This document shows positions 38,897 to 48,221 of a DNA stretch of 64,000 bases, in pieces. Made by a program: the position numbers and the translations under genes. Under the pieces are notes generated by a model that ran no database searches, was not told the DNA's origin, and saw only the letters and a list, made by a program, of their open reading frames with translations. Numbering within the stretch: the stretch's first letter is position 1; every line of letters starts with the position of its first letter. This DNA is from Sphingobacteriales bacterium (lineage in GTDB: Bacteria > Bacteroidota > Bacteroidia > Chitinophagales > JADIYW01), in assembly GCA_016699615.1 (NCBI GenBank), contig CP064984.1, positions 434,001-498,000 of the forward strand. Direction: 5' to 3'.

Positions 38897-39553
38897 TTAA
38901 TTTAGTCCGTTTGTAAACCCAAACATATCAATAATTTTTGCTTTTGGGTAAGTTATGTTTGTCTTTTCACCTGTTAAAAAATCAGTTGTAAAAGTTTCGT
39001 TGGCAAGTTTGTCTATTGTCATTTGGTTGTTGTCGTAAAATTCTTTTAGACAATTAAGTGAGTTATTGTTCACAACAGTAAAGCCACATTTGTTATTAAA
39101 TATTTCGTTGAAAGTTTTACAGAAATATTTGTCATAAGCAGGTATAAAACCAAAAACTCCTAATAAAATTTTCGTTGTCAAAGTCAAATGTGTATTATTT
39201 TCAATTATTACATTTTCTTTGGTCTTTTTGTAAATTTCAATGATTTTAGAATTGGTTTCAATAGAATATTTATCAACGTCAATAAGCCAAATATCTTTGT
39301 CAAGTGTTGAATAAAATTCAATTAATTTTTGAAAGTGTTTTGCACTCTTTTGAAGTAAAAAACTTGAACCTCTTAACATTCCCCAACTTGCTAAATAAAA
39401 TCCCAAAACCAAACAACTTTTTTCAATGTCTTTGGTTAGGTCGTTAGTGTTTTTGAAATAGTTATAGCAATAGTCAAATGAAGTGTATCGGTCAGTTGCG
39501 GCTGCTTTGCTTTTAAACTCGTCAATATGTATTTCTAAATTTTCAATTTTCAC
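38897..39553 (-). CDS. Hypothetical protein, first gene of a cassette
   Basis: A 218-residue protein starting at GTG 39553 with KIENLEIHIDEFKSKAAATD. The segment LGFYLASWGMLRGSSFLLQK is very characteristic and I recall it from a widespread family of unknown function. The open frame runs on to 39802 through the attC-like repeat, but that part is repeat DNA, not protein. It lies just after the repeat, on the minus strand, and overlaps or abuts the 91-residue gene. Confidence 0.66.
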   Translation of the reverse strand: MKIENLEIHIDEFKSKAAATDRYTSFDYCYNYFKNTNDLTKDIEKSCLVLGFYLASWGMLRGSSFLLQKSAKHFQKLIEFYSTLDKDIWLIDVDKYSIETNSKIIEIYKKTKENVIIENNTHLTLTTKILLGVFGFIPAYDKYFCKTFNEIFNNKCGFTVVNNNSLNCLKEFYDNNQMTIDKLANETFTTDFLTGEKTNITYPKAKIIDMFGFTNGLN

Positions 39554-39567
39554 GGTGTTAGTTTTGA

Positions 39568-39870
39568 ATGACGCACAACGTGCATGGATTTGCGAAGTTA
39601 CGAACTGCAAACGAAGTTTGCAAGTGAAGTAATTTTGCAAATCCGTTGATGTGTTGAAGGTCGAGCGTAGCGAGCCTAAACGCATCATCGGATGTAATCC
39701 GCGACGATGTGCAAAAGGCGAAGCGTAGCGAAGACTTTTGCACATCGGACAGGGCTTGGCGAAGGCGGGGGCTAAAAAGCACTTCCGCCAAACCCTGCAC
39801 AAAATTTATTTAATAGCACTACCGTATAAAGTAGCACTTTCGCCCCCGCTTTTCGCCAAACCCGTGTTAG
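39568..39870 (-). other. attC-like compound palindrome C
   Basis: Two parts on the minus strand. The first (39870-39740) starts CTAACACGGGTTTGGCGAAA and folds back through GGCGGGGGC-type arms, like sites A and B. The second (39745-39584) is a 160-bp block nearly identical to 62680-62846 and made of three hairpins. The site ends with CACGTTGTGC before the cassette gene. Not coding, although frames remain open through it. Confidence 0.55.
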
Positions 39871-39976
39871 CGTAAATAACAAACCTTGTGTAATTAAATT
39901 CTTTGAAATGCCTATTAATAAAGGATTTATGAAAATATCTACTGCAAAATAAAGCAAATAAAAGCACACAAAATAT

Positions 39977-40008
39977 TGATTTGTTGTACTAATTGTTGTA
40001 CCTTTGTA
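39977..40008 (+). promoter_or_regulatory. Integrase promoter and candidate left attachment repeat
   Basis: TACCTTTG (39999-40006) fits the Bacteroidota -7 box TAnnTTTG with a TTG about 20 bases upstream. The overlapping TTGTTGTACTAATTGTTGTAC-like doublet (39981-40001) resembles ATGTTGTACTTATGTTGTAC at 60421-60440 at the other end of the element, in the same orientation. The rest of 39871-40094 holds no gene that I can see. Confidence 0.4.
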
Positions 40009-40094
40009 TCGTAATTCTTCCATTTGCATAGCCCAATAATTCAAGGCGAAATTTGCGAAGATGCTACAATGATTAACTATTAAAGTTTCAAGAT

Positions 40095-41312
40095 ATGGCA
40101 AGCGTAAAACTAATTTTAAGACAGCACCAAACAGACAAGGCAGGGCATAGTCCTTTGTATTTACGAGTTATCAAAGACCGTAAAACTAAATTCATTACTA
40201 CCAGTGTAAAGCTATTACCAAACGAATGGGATGAAGCTAAACAGAAAGTAAAAAAGAACCACCCCAATAGTGCCAGGATTAATGCTTTTCTATCTCAACA
40301 GGTAGCCGATGCAGAAGGGCAAGTAGCAGACCTTGAAAGAAAGAAAAAATCTGTATCAGCCAAGAAGTTAAAAGAAGCTATCAAAGGAAAAGACAGCACT
40401 AATTTTTTTACTTATGCTTATGACCGTTGCGAAAAAATCAAAAGTACATTGGCTTTAAGAACCTATATGAATTACAAAAGGTACACAGAGAAGTTTGAAA
40501 AATTTGCAGGTACTAAAGAATTGTATTTTGATGATATTACAGTAACAATGCTCAAAGATTATGTCAATTATTGTAGTACAACTCTAAACAATGGCAATAC
40601 CTCTGTAAGATATTCTATTATGATTTTGGCTATAATGTTCAAAGAGGCAATCCGAGAAGAAATAATACCTGCTAATGTGTACCCATTTTTAAGTATCAAA
40701 TTACGAAAAGATAAGGGCAAAAGAATATACCTAAATGCAGACCAGTTACAGCGTTTCCAAGACCTTAAAATTACTTCTGAGGGCAAAGCTGAACTAAGCA
40801 GAGATAAGTTTGTATTCTCTGTATTTGGTGGTGGTTTAAGATTTGGCGATGTTATGGAGCTTCAATGGAAACATTTTGACGAAGAAAATAAGAAGATAAA
40901 TAAAACCATTCGTAAAACAGGCAGACAGCATAGTTTCAAATTAGGCGAAACAGCTTTGAATATTTTGAAGAAATACAGAACACCACTAACCAAGCCAGAT
41001 GATTTTGTTTTCAATATGATTAAAGATAGAGAAAGGTATTTAGCAGATGTAAATTATAAATATACCGAAACAGAAAGAAATGGACACATTGCAAATTTTC
41101 ATTTAAGAAACATTGGTAAAGAGTTAGGTATTCCATTCAATGTAAGTTTTCACATTAGCCGTCATACTTTTGCTACTACAGCTCTAAACAATGGAATGAG
41201 AATTGAACACGTCAGTAAGTTAATGGATCATACCGACATTGGTACTACACAAATTTATGCAAAAATCATTAGTGAAGAATTAGACAAAGCCGTTGACCAG
41301 TATATTAAATAA
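40095..41312 (+). CDS. Tyrosine site-specific recombinase (element integrase)
   Basis: A 405-residue integrase with an N-terminal arm-binding beta domain (residues 1-90), a SAM-like core-binding domain (about 105-200) and a catalytic domain. Visible active-site parts: Arg in GGGLRFGDVMELQW, HxxR in HISRHTFATTALNNGMRIEH, a His in LMDHTDIGTT and the nucleophile Tyr in QIYAKI. It is the usual Bacteroidota transposon/ICE type, not the integron IntI type, which lacks the arm domain. Located at the left end of the element and reading into it, it should drive integration and excision. Confidence 0.92.
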   Translation: MASVKLILRQHQTDKAGHSPLYLRVIKDRKTKFITTSVKLLPNEWDEAKQKVKKNHPNSARINAFLSQQVADAEGQVADLERKKKSVSAKKLKEAIKGKDSTNFFTYAYDRCEKIKSTLALRTYMNYKRYTEKFEKFAGTKELYFDDITVTMLKDYVNYCSTTLNNGNTSVRYSIMILAIMFKEAIREEIIPANVYPFLSIKLRKDKGKRIYLNADQLQRFQDLKITSEGKAELSRDKFVFSVFGGGLRFGDVMELQWKHFDEENKKINKTIRKTGRQHSFKLGETALNILKKYRTPLTKPDDFVFNMIKDRERYLADVNYKYTETERNGHIANFHLRNIGKELGIPFNVSFHISRHTFATTALNNGMRIEHVSKLMDHTDIGTTQIYAKIISEELDKAVDQYIK

Positions 41313-41338
41313 GTAGTCTAAATTCTAAATAGTCTAAA
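41311..41338. repeat. TTAGACTA iteron-like pair (inverted form)
   Basis: AGTAGTCTAAATTCTAAATA followed by GTCTAAA: two copies of the complement of TTTAGACTA. The same word recurs at 45226-45246 and 58703-58821, all within the integrative element. Confidence 0.5.
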
Positions 41339-41381
41339 AAGTATGGATATAATGGTAAATTTGCATTTTGATTTTTAGTAA

Positions 41382-42838
41382 ATGAAATTAGATTTAAGCA
41401 TATATCAAAGTATTTTATTTTACGATTTACGGCCTTGGCTTGACAACAACAAGGACGACAATCGTTTTAGAGCAAAATTAACGCCTAATTTCAAAAACCC
41501 TGCTCAATCTTCAATAGACTTTGATAATGCTATAAATAAAGCCCTAATTGATTATAAAAGCACATTAAACGAAGAAGATTACCTATTTGAATTAGCAGAC
41601 GACCAAGTGCAATTTAACGGAGTTGTAGATGAAATTTTATATCCACTAATTGAAGTTATTACAGATGAACCTACAAACAACAAAGCTACATTTTACTATT
41701 ATCTAATCAAGAACGAAGCCACACGACTAATAAACAACCTCTATAAATTCTCATACTTAAAAATTAGTGAGAGTGAAAAAAAGAATGTGTTTATAGTGGC
41801 TATCAAAGGCATTAATTCGCTTATCCAAAGAACCGAACAGCAAAAATACAAGTTTCCAAATATGGAAACCACAACCAAGACCCCAACAATGCTTTTATAC
41901 TTCACTTTTTAGGTATTACACTTATTCGTTTGCATTTAGAAGTAAAAGAATTGTTTGAAAAATATGTTACAGGAAATGTATATGATGAAGCAGGTATTTA
42001 CAGCACTATCATAAAGAAAAAACAACCCACAGAAAGCCATATAAAAGACACTGTAGGGCTTAATCACTTCAAGGTTACTGCATATATCAACCAACCAAAA
42101 AACAAGAAAGAAACTACCTTAGAATGGATTTTATACACCTTAGAAACCTACGCTAAATACTTTGAAACCGACACCACCAGTAAGGAGGTAGCCAAAAGAA
42201 AAAAAATATTATTAGAAGACTTACAAGCATTAGAAAACTTATACTTTTTACAACACTATAAAATCAAGTTTGAAAATACTAACTATACCAATTTATTAGA
42301 TGCAGAGTTATTAGAACCTATATTTAACGATACTTTCCAAGAAATTACAGAAGCAGTAGAAGTACCAACCATAGCCAGTAAAAAATTAGTAGTTATCAAT
42401 AAGGAGCTTCAAAAATTGGACTTCCTAAAATACGATATTGATATAGAAAATATAGCTTACCTACAATCCATTCCAAGATTATTACAAGATGCTTTAATAG
42501 GTCTAAAATCTTTTGTCAATGCCAATTTAAGTATTGATTTTTCTAAGATAACCGAACCAAAAACCAATCCACTCAAAACAGGGCTTACTGTTCCTCAAAT
42601 TGCTTTCCTATTTAAGATACTTTCAGAGCATAACGACATTGGTATAGAAACAAAAACTAAGACAGAACTATACAATTTTATTTCTCAAAATTTTGCTACT
42701 AAAAAATCTACAGAAAAAGGAATTAGTATCAAAAAATTAGCTGAATATTTCAACGAACCTGACCCAGATGCACAAGCATTTTGGTACGGAATTATAGCTA
42801 ATTGGTTTACCGATAAGAAGAAATTCAACAAATTTTAA
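41382..42838 (+). CDS. Hypothetical element protein (frameshifted)
   Basis: Two plus-strand frames (41382-41912 and the one ending at 42838) join into a protein of about 485 residues. In the second frame the sequence before the annotated start reads NHNQDPNNAFILHFLGITLI then RLHLEVKELFEKY, so one indel near 41868 explains the split. Mostly helical, soluble, no recognised domain. Genes of this kind follow the integrase in Bacteroidota elements and their role is unknown. The C-terminal part (LAEYFNEPDPDAQAFWYGII) suggests a small helical domain. Confidence 0.66.
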
Positions 42839-42845
42839 TCCTCTT

Positions 42846-42889
42846 AAACCCTTTATAGTCAAGGGTTTTGCTTAGGGTGGTATCACCCT
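42846..42889 (+). terminator. Two consecutive hairpins, likely terminator
   Basis: AAACCCTT (42846-42853) pairs with AAGGGTTT (42861-42868), then TTTGCTT; next AGGGTG (42874-42879) pairs with CACCCT (42884-42889). They separate the hypothetical protein gene from the HTH gene. Confidence 0.55.
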
Positions 42890-42964
42890 ATGCCACCTCT
42901 TTTACTGCACTTCCATTCACATTTTTGCATTGCAATTACGCAATAACATTAAATATTTTAAGCA

Positions 42965-43243
42965 ATGGAAGTAATAACAATCCAATCAGAAGCATTCCAA
43001 GAATTAGTTAAGAAAATGGACGAAATCCAAACCAAACTAACAGCTAAGGAAAAAGAACCAAAAGAAATTTGGTTAGACAATCAAGAGTTCATTCAATTAC
43101 TCAAAATCTCAAAACGAACTGCACAGCATTACCGAGATACAGGGATGATTTCTTTCTCACAAGTAGGTAGCAAAATTTACTATCGTATGAACGATGTAGA
43201 GGAACTATTGAAAAAGCATTACAACAAAGCATTTAAGAAATAA
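42965..43243 (+). CDS. Excisionase-like helix-turn-helix protein
   Basis: A 92-residue protein: coiled-coil-like N terminus, then a MerR/Xis-type winged HTH (WLDNQEFIQLLKISKRTAQH, YRDTGMISFSQVGSKIYYRM, DVEELLKKHY). Such proteins in Bacteroidota elements direct the integrase toward excision or regulate transfer genes. A 126-bp gap with two hairpins precedes it, and the primase/ATPase follows after 49 bp. Confidence 0.84.
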   Translation: MEVITIQSEAFQELVKKMDEIQTKLTAKEKEPKEIWLDNQEFIQLLKISKRTAQHYRDTGMISFSQVGSKIYYRMNDVEELLKKHYNKAFKK

Positions 43244-43292
43244 GCAACCTTAAACACTTTGATTTTTTAACAAATTAAAAAGCAGTAGAAAA

Positions 43293-45209
43293 ATGTCTAG
43301 AGAAATAAAAGATTATCCTTTAGTGTCATTATACAAAACGGTAATGGACACCACAGCATTTGAGCAAAATCCAGTATTACAAGTATTATTCAAAATCAAT
43401 AATGGTACTTACAGGCATTTAGTTGACCCAGCTACCAAAGCATACCAAGAGGGCAAAGCTGATGTATATGCAGAACTCAAAAAGAAAATTCCTTCATTCA
43501 TTATTTCAGGCACTTATGAGGGTGGCAGAAAAGCCGAAAACCTAAAAGACTATTCAGGATATATCATTTTGGATATAGACAAATTGCCTAAAGATGAAAT
43601 CAAAAACTACAAACAAAAAATTGCAGAAGTACCATTTACATTTGCTTGTTTCATTAGTCCTTCAGGTGTTGGCTTAAAAATTATTATCAAAATAAGTTCC
43701 AATCCTACAGAGCATTTACAAGCATTCAACCAACTAAAAGCAATTTACGAAAAGGCAACAGGTGTAGAAATTGATAAGTCAGGCAAGGATATAAACCGAC
43801 TATGTTTTTTCAGTTGCGATAGTAATATTGTAATCAATTACGAAGCCCAAAAATACTTAGTACAGCACGAAGAAGTAAAGCAAACAACTATTGCACCAGT
43901 GCCACAGTTTACACAAGGTACAGACGACCTAAGTATTTTTCAAAAATGTGTAGAGCTTACCAATAACAAAATGGCTTATGTAGAGGGCAATAGAAACAAT
44001 TATGTAAATCTATTAGCCAATAATTGCAATCGTAATGGCTTATCCGAATTGTCAGCAACTCAGTACATAAATTCACATTACAATTACAACGATGCAGAAG
44101 TAAGCCAAACAATCAAAAGTGCCTACCATAGCCATACAGCAGAACACGGTAAATTTTCCAAGCAATCTACGCCAGTAGTACCAATCAAAGATTTTTCAAA
44201 AACAGGTGCAGTTCCACTAAAACAACTCATTCACAGAGCCAATACCGAACCTGATACACCTTTTATTTGGAGTGGCATTAAGGAAAATTCCTTTGGTTTT
44301 ATTTTTGGACCTTCCAAAAGTGGTAAAACTACCATTTGCGAAAACTTGGCTATGGCATTGGTGGCAGGGCTTACAGAGTTTATGGGTCAATCCATTACCA
44401 AAGGTGATTACAAAGTGTTTTTTCTATCCTTAGAGGAGTATTGGAAGCCAAGAAGCCAACGAAACGCCAAACAAACGCAATACCTTATAGAGCATATTGG
44501 TAATGATAATTGGTTAGATAATTATTCAGCAAATGATGATACTGTTCCTCGTCAAATTTCAAGTGAAGAAGAATGGCTATTATTAGAAACATTAATCAAA
44601 AAAAATGGTGCAAATTTCGTAATTATAGACAGTTTAAGCCGACTTTACGAAGGTGGTATAGAAGATAGTGGATTAGCTAAAAAAGTGGCTCTAAGGCTAC
44701 GAGAATTATGCAATAGGTTAAAAATTACCCTCATTATCATACACCATACACCCAAACAAATTGGCAGACCCATTACAATAGATAGTTTGGCAGGTAGTCG
44801 TATGTTAGCACAGGAAGCCGATTTTATGATAGGCGTAGGCAAAAGCCCAGAGGGTAAGCGTTATATCAAAGATGTTGCATTTCGTTACAAGCAAGAAGAT
44901 AGCGAAAATGTAATGACCTTTGATATAAACAGCTATCAATATGCAGTAGAGGGCATTCAATTACCTGAAACCGTTTTACTCAAAGAAACAGACGGCAGAG
45001 AGGACAGCACCAATGCAGATGCTATTTTAGAATACATTGACGAGAAATCTAAATCACAAATAGGTGGTTGCTATTTGAAAGACCTTACAGAGCATTTTGT
45101 TACAGGCAAAATAATTTCAAGAGCTACTTTGTTCAACTGCCTTGAAAAACTTCAAAAAGACGGCAAAATATCCAAGCCCTCAAAAGGACAGTACAAGTCC
45201 ACCCAATAA
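43293..45209 (+). CDS. BT4734-type N-terminal plus RecA-like ATPase (element primase/helicase)
   Basis: A 638-residue protein. Residues about 50-200 are the VirE-N/BT4734-like primase-related region (SGYIILDIDKLPKDEI, ISPSGVGLKIIIKI, DKSGKDINRLCFFSCD). Residues about 325-540 are an AAA_25/RepA-like ATPase with Walker A FGPSKSGKTTICENLAMAL and Walker B FVIIDSLSRLYEGG, then IIIHHTPKQIGRP and a DSLAGSRML motif. The C terminus looks like a small winged helix. It probably supports replication of the excised element. Confidence 0.85.
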   Translation: MSREIKDYPLVSLYKTVMDTTAFEQNPVLQVLFKINNGTYRHLVDPATKAYQEGKADVYAELKKKIPSFIISGTYEGGRKAENLKDYSGYIILDIDKLPKDEIKNYKQKIAEVPFTFACFISPSGVGLKIIIKISSNPTEHLQAFNQLKAIYEKATGVEIDKSGKDINRLCFFSCDSNIVINYEAQKYLVQHEEVKQTTIAPVPQFTQGTDDLSIFQKCVELTNNKMAYVEGNRNNYVNLLANNCNRNGLSELSATQYINSHYNYNDAEVSQTIKSAYHSHTAEHGKFSKQSTPVVPIKDFSKTGAVPLKQLIHRANTEPDTPFIWSGIKENSFGFIFGPSKSGKTTICENLAMALVAGLTEFMGQSITKGDYKVFFLSLEEYWKPRSQRNAKQTQYLIEHIGNDNWLDNYSANDDTVPRQISSEEEWLLLETLIKKNGANFVIIDSLSRLYEGGIEDSGLAKKVALRLRELCNRLKITLIIIHHTPKQIGRPITIDSLAGSRMLAQEADFMIGVGKSPEGKRYIKDVAFRYKQEDSENVMTFDINSYQYAVEGIQLPETVLLKETDGREDSTNADAILEYIDEKSKSQIGGCYLKDLTEHFVTGKIISRATLFNCLEKLQKDGKISKPSKGQYKSTQ

Positions 45210-45225
45210 TAACCCCTTACTTTTT

Positions 45226-45327
45226 ACTTAGACTACTTAGACTACTCAAAGTTTTGCACTTCATTACTTTGATTTGCTTTTTATTGCTTACATTTGCCTA
45301 AATTTGACAAGTTAAAAAAAGCAAATC
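45226..45327 (+). promoter_or_regulatory. Control region of the XRE-Argonaute pair
   Basis: Holds, in order: an iteron-like doublet ACTTAGACTACTTAGACTAC (45226-45245); TTTG (45268-45271) as -33 and TACATTTG (45289-45296) as -7 box; and a perfect 12-bp inverted repeat GATTTGCTTTTT (45271-45282) / AAAAAGCAAATC (45316-45327) that brackets the promoter and ends just before the XRE start codon. The inverted repeat is a good candidate operator for the XRE protein. Confidence 0.6.
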
Positions 45328-45330
45328 AAA

Positions 45331-45621
45331 ATGTTTAATCAATTCGGTTCTAAAGTTCGGCAATTAAGAGAAGCTAATAATTTGCTATTAAGGCAGGTAG
45401 CACCTTTTATTGATATAGATACACCACACCTCAGTAAAATAGAACGAGGCGAAAGAGTATTAAGAAAAGAGAGTGTACCCACTTTAGCCAAAATATTAAA
45501 GACTGATGAAGATGAGTTAATGACCCTATGGCTTGCCGACCAAATGTATAATGTGATAGATGGAGAGCCATTAGCAAACGAAGCAATTAAACAACTTACT
45601 AAAAATATCAAAAAGCCCTAA
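45331..45621 (+). CDS. XRE-family regulator coupled to Argonaute
   Basis: A 96-residue DNA-binding protein with an HTH_3 domain over residues 6-60: GSKVRQLREANNLLLRQVAP, FIDIDTPHLSKIERGERVL. The C-terminal 30 residues are acidic and could be a partner-binding tail. It ends 10 bp before the Argonaute ATG, same strand, so both share a promoter. A 12-bp inverted repeat around the promoter suggests autoregulation. XRE genes of this type often control restriction or toxin genes; here the controlled gene is probably the Argonaute. Confidence 0.85.
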   Translation: MFNQFGSKVRQLREANNLLLRQVAPFIDIDTPHLSKIERGERVLRKESVPTLAKILKTDEDELMTLWLADQMYNVIDGEPLANEAIKQLTKNIKKP

Positions 45622-45631
45622 TTTATTGTAT

Positions 45632-47674
45632 ATGGCAGAACAAAACTTAATATTAAATATCCTAAATTTTTCACACCCAGTACAAACAGTAGAGTGTTCT
45701 TTTCAATTGGCAAAAGCCGATGGCTTTTACCCTGTTAAAGTCAGTAGCTTACCAGTCAATATTGAAGACCTCTTTAATAAAGAAGAATTAGAAAATGTAG
45801 AGTATGCTTATACTAATTTCAAGGCAGAAGATAATATATCAGTTCCAGTAAAAGTTGATTTAGAAAAGAGTAAACGATTTTCTAAATTGTACTACACATA
45901 TATTCTTTATAACTATTTCATAAACATTGCAGATGCCATAAAAACAAACTTCATTAGTGATATTTCATTATGGTTTTTGGATGCCAAAAAAATAAACAAA
46001 GACTTTGATACCTACACAGTGTACACTATCAAAGTACAAATAGCAAGAGCCACCAAACTACCTGAATTAGTTATTTCTTACGATGGCAAGTCAAGAGTAT
46101 GTAAGCAAAGTAGAGAACAAATACATTGCGATGAAGAAATATTTTCTTCATTCTTATATAATAAGCGAATCTATTACAAAGACAATTTACCAGAGGAAGC
46201 AGGGTATCATTTAGATAAACAATTTCCTAAAATCAATTTCTTTTTATCCAAATTCTTAGGGCTTCAAACCACACCTGACAAACCAAGCAATAAATACAGT
46301 GCTTATTTTTTAGAGGTATCAGCATTTTACGATAAGTACATAAATACAGCAGAGTTCAAAGCAGTAGTACCCATTACCTCAAATGGTTTTATTACAATAG
46401 ATACAGACAAAATAAAACAAACTACAGAGAATAGTAATTTAATGCAGTTTGGTCAAAATCATACCAACATTATGCCACATTATGGCTTAGGGGTTGGAGG
46501 TCCTTATGAGCTTTCACCTCATAAAAATATTAAATTCATTTTCTTATTTCATAAAGAGGATAACACCTTTGCTAATACAGTATTCCAATGGTTTGAAGGC
46601 AAAAAAGACGGCTTCAAAGGGCTTAAAAATTATATCAAATTAAATTACAGCATTGATAAAGAGAACAGCATAATATTTGAAAATAAAGAAAACCCTATTG
46701 AAGAAATAAGACAGCAATTAACAGAAAAATCCTTTGCAGACGATGTAAGATACTTAGCCGTTTATTTATCCCCCATTTCTAAAGCCGAGATAGACGAAGA
46801 AAAACATAAAATTTATTACCAAGTAAAAGAAGAATTATTAAACTATCGTATCACTTCACAGGTTATTGATAGGGATAAAATAAACAATTCAGCTTTCAAG
46901 TATTACTTGCCAAATATTGCTATCGCAATATTGGCTAAACTAAACGGTGTACCGTGGCGTTTACAGCGTAATCTATCCAATGAATTAATAGTAGGTGTAG
47001 GAGCTTTCAAAAATGCCGAAATAGGAAGTAGATATATAGGCAGTGCCTTTTGTTTTTCAAACAATGGCCACTTTAGAGGTTTTGAGTGCCACCCAGCTAC
47101 CGATACTTTTATGTTAGCAGGAGATATAGGCAAAGCAGTTCGTAAATTCAAAAATGATAATGCAGATGTAAAACGCCTTATTATTCATTTCTACAAATCA
47201 ATGAGCAGAAAAGAATTAGAACCAATAGAAAAAGAGTTAGACGAATTAAATTTAGATATTCCAATAATCATAGTTTCTATAAACAAAACAGAGAGCAAAG
47301 ATTTTGTAGTATTTGATACCAACAGCACCCATACAATGCCTATAAGTGGTACATTTATTAAAACAGGTTGGAATGAATATCTATTATGCAACAATACAAG
47401 ATATGGTTTATCAGCTACCGAAAAAATAGAAAGTTATCCATTTCCAATTAAGCTAAAACTAAAAGCTACAGACGAAACAATTTTAGATGATAGCAAAACC
47501 ACAAAGGCAATAGTTGACCAAGTATATCAATTCAGTCGTATGTATTGGAAAAGTGTAAAGCAACAAAACATACCAGTAACAATCCTCTACCCAGAAATGG
47601 TTGCAGAAATATTCCCACATTTTGAAATACAAGAACTAAAGCAATTTGGCAAGGATAATTTGTGGTTTTTGTAG
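45632..47674 (+). CDS. Prokaryotic Argonaute (pAgo), PIWI apparently catalytically inactive
   Basis: A 680-residue long-type pAgo; ATG 45632 is preferred over a TTG at 45626. N-terminal/PAZ part: residues 1-370, with LPELVISYDGKSRVCKQSRE and a linker FIFLFHKEDNTFANTVFQWF. MID: about 373-440 (RYLAVYLSPISKAE, ITSQVIDRD, IAILAKLNGVPWRLQ). PIWI: about 450-680 (ELIVGVGAFKNAEIGSRYIG, RLIIHFYKSMSRKELEPI, YWKSVKQQNIPVTILYPEMV). Where active pAgos have Asp in the first strand (xxGxD) it has Gly (VGVGAF), and where they have HRDG it has HFYK, so the DEDX tetrad is probably lost. It should bind a guide and target nucleic acid without cutting, and may need an effector. Genes next door (XRE; DUF6660 metal gene) offer no obvious effector. 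Confidence 0.88.
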   Translation: MAEQNLILNILNFSHPVQTVECSFQLAKADGFYPVKVSSLPVNIEDLFNKEELENVEYAYTNFKAEDNISVPVKVDLEKSKRFSKLYYTYILYNYFINIADAIKTNFISDISLWFLDAKKINKDFDTYTVYTIKVQIARATKLPELVISYDGKSRVCKQSREQIHCDEEIFSSFLYNKRIYYKDNLPEEAGYHLDKQFPKINFFLSKFLGLQTTPDKPSNKYSAYFLEVSAFYDKYINTAEFKAVVPITSNGFITIDTDKIKQTTENSNLMQFGQNHTNIMPHYGLGVGGPYELSPHKNIKFIFLFHKEDNTFANTVFQWFEGKKDGFKGLKNYIKLNYSIDKENSIIFENKENPIEEIRQQLTEKSFADDVRYLAVYLSPISKAEIDEEKHKIYYQVKEELLNYRITSQVIDRDKINNSAFKYYLPNIAIAILAKLNGVPWRLQRNLSNELIVGVGAFKNAEIGSRYIGSAFCFSNNGHFRGFECHPATDTFMLAGDIGKAVRKFKNDNADVKRLIIHFYKSMSRKELEPIEKELDELNLDIPIIIVSINKTESKDFVVFDTNSTHTMPISGTFIKTGWNEYLLCNNTRYGLSATEKIESYPFPIKLKLKATDETILDDSKTTKAIVDQVYQFSRMYWKSVKQQNIPVTILYPEMVAEIFPHFEIQELKQFGKDNLWFL

Positions 47675-47734
47675 TTTTTGTATGAAAAGTTTTTAATACA
47701 CAATTTTTCGTTTTTTTTACTTATCTTTGTCCAA

Positions 47735-48067
47735 ATGAAATTATTTGCATTCTTTATGGCTATCTACATTTTGGTACTCAGTGCAGTACCTTGTAGCGAT
47801 GTGCATAACGATTGCAACGATAAAAAAACAAAAACAGAACTTACCCAAAACCACGACCACCAACAAGACCAAGACGACAATTGCACCCCTTTCTGCACCT
47901 GTGCTTGTTGTAGTGCTTCGGTTATTGCAGTAGATTTTGCACCTTTTAAGTTAAAAAACCCTACGGTTTTTCATATCTCAGAGAAAGTAAGTCTTCGTAA
48001 CTTTACTTTCATATCCAATTTCTTTGGCTCTATTTGGCAACCCCCAAAATTAATGGTTAATTGTTAG
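47735..48067 (+). CDS. DUF6660-like small exported Cys/His-rich protein
   Basis: A 110-residue protein from ATG 47735 (the frame is open from 47678, but the signal peptide MKLFAFFMAIYILVLSAVPC fits this start). It has a His/Asp/Gln-rich linker, a CTPFCTCACCSASVI cysteine cluster and an IWQPPKL ending. I recognise the DUF6660 pattern, usually found just before CusA-type efflux genes. Likely a periplasmic or membrane metal-binding accessory; no direct evidence for function. Confidence 0.78.
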   Translation: MKLFAFFMAIYILVLSAVPCSDVHNDCNDKKTKTELTQNHDHQQDQDDNCTPFCTCACCSASVIAVDFAPFKLKNPTVFHISEKVSLRNFTFISNFFGSIWQPPKLMVNC

Positions 48068-48221
48068 TGATTAACGATTAAGACATTCCATTAATCTTCA
48101 CATTTTTTTGCTCATTTGCATTTAGCAAATAGTATCGTTAATCATTATTGTTTACTCATTATGGTATAATGGCATTTAGGTCATTAAACATTCACAATTA
48201 ATCATTAATAATTAAATAAAA

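Noticed and set aside
39772..40101. 109-codon minus-strand frame upstream of the integrase
   Set aside because: It runs through the palindromic repeat and the integrase promoter; the open frame is a by-product of the repeat.
40095..41312. Integron integrase as owner of the cassette arrays
   Set aside because: The protein has an arm-binding N-terminal domain and the gene order of a Bacteroidota integrative element; nothing IntI-specific was seen.
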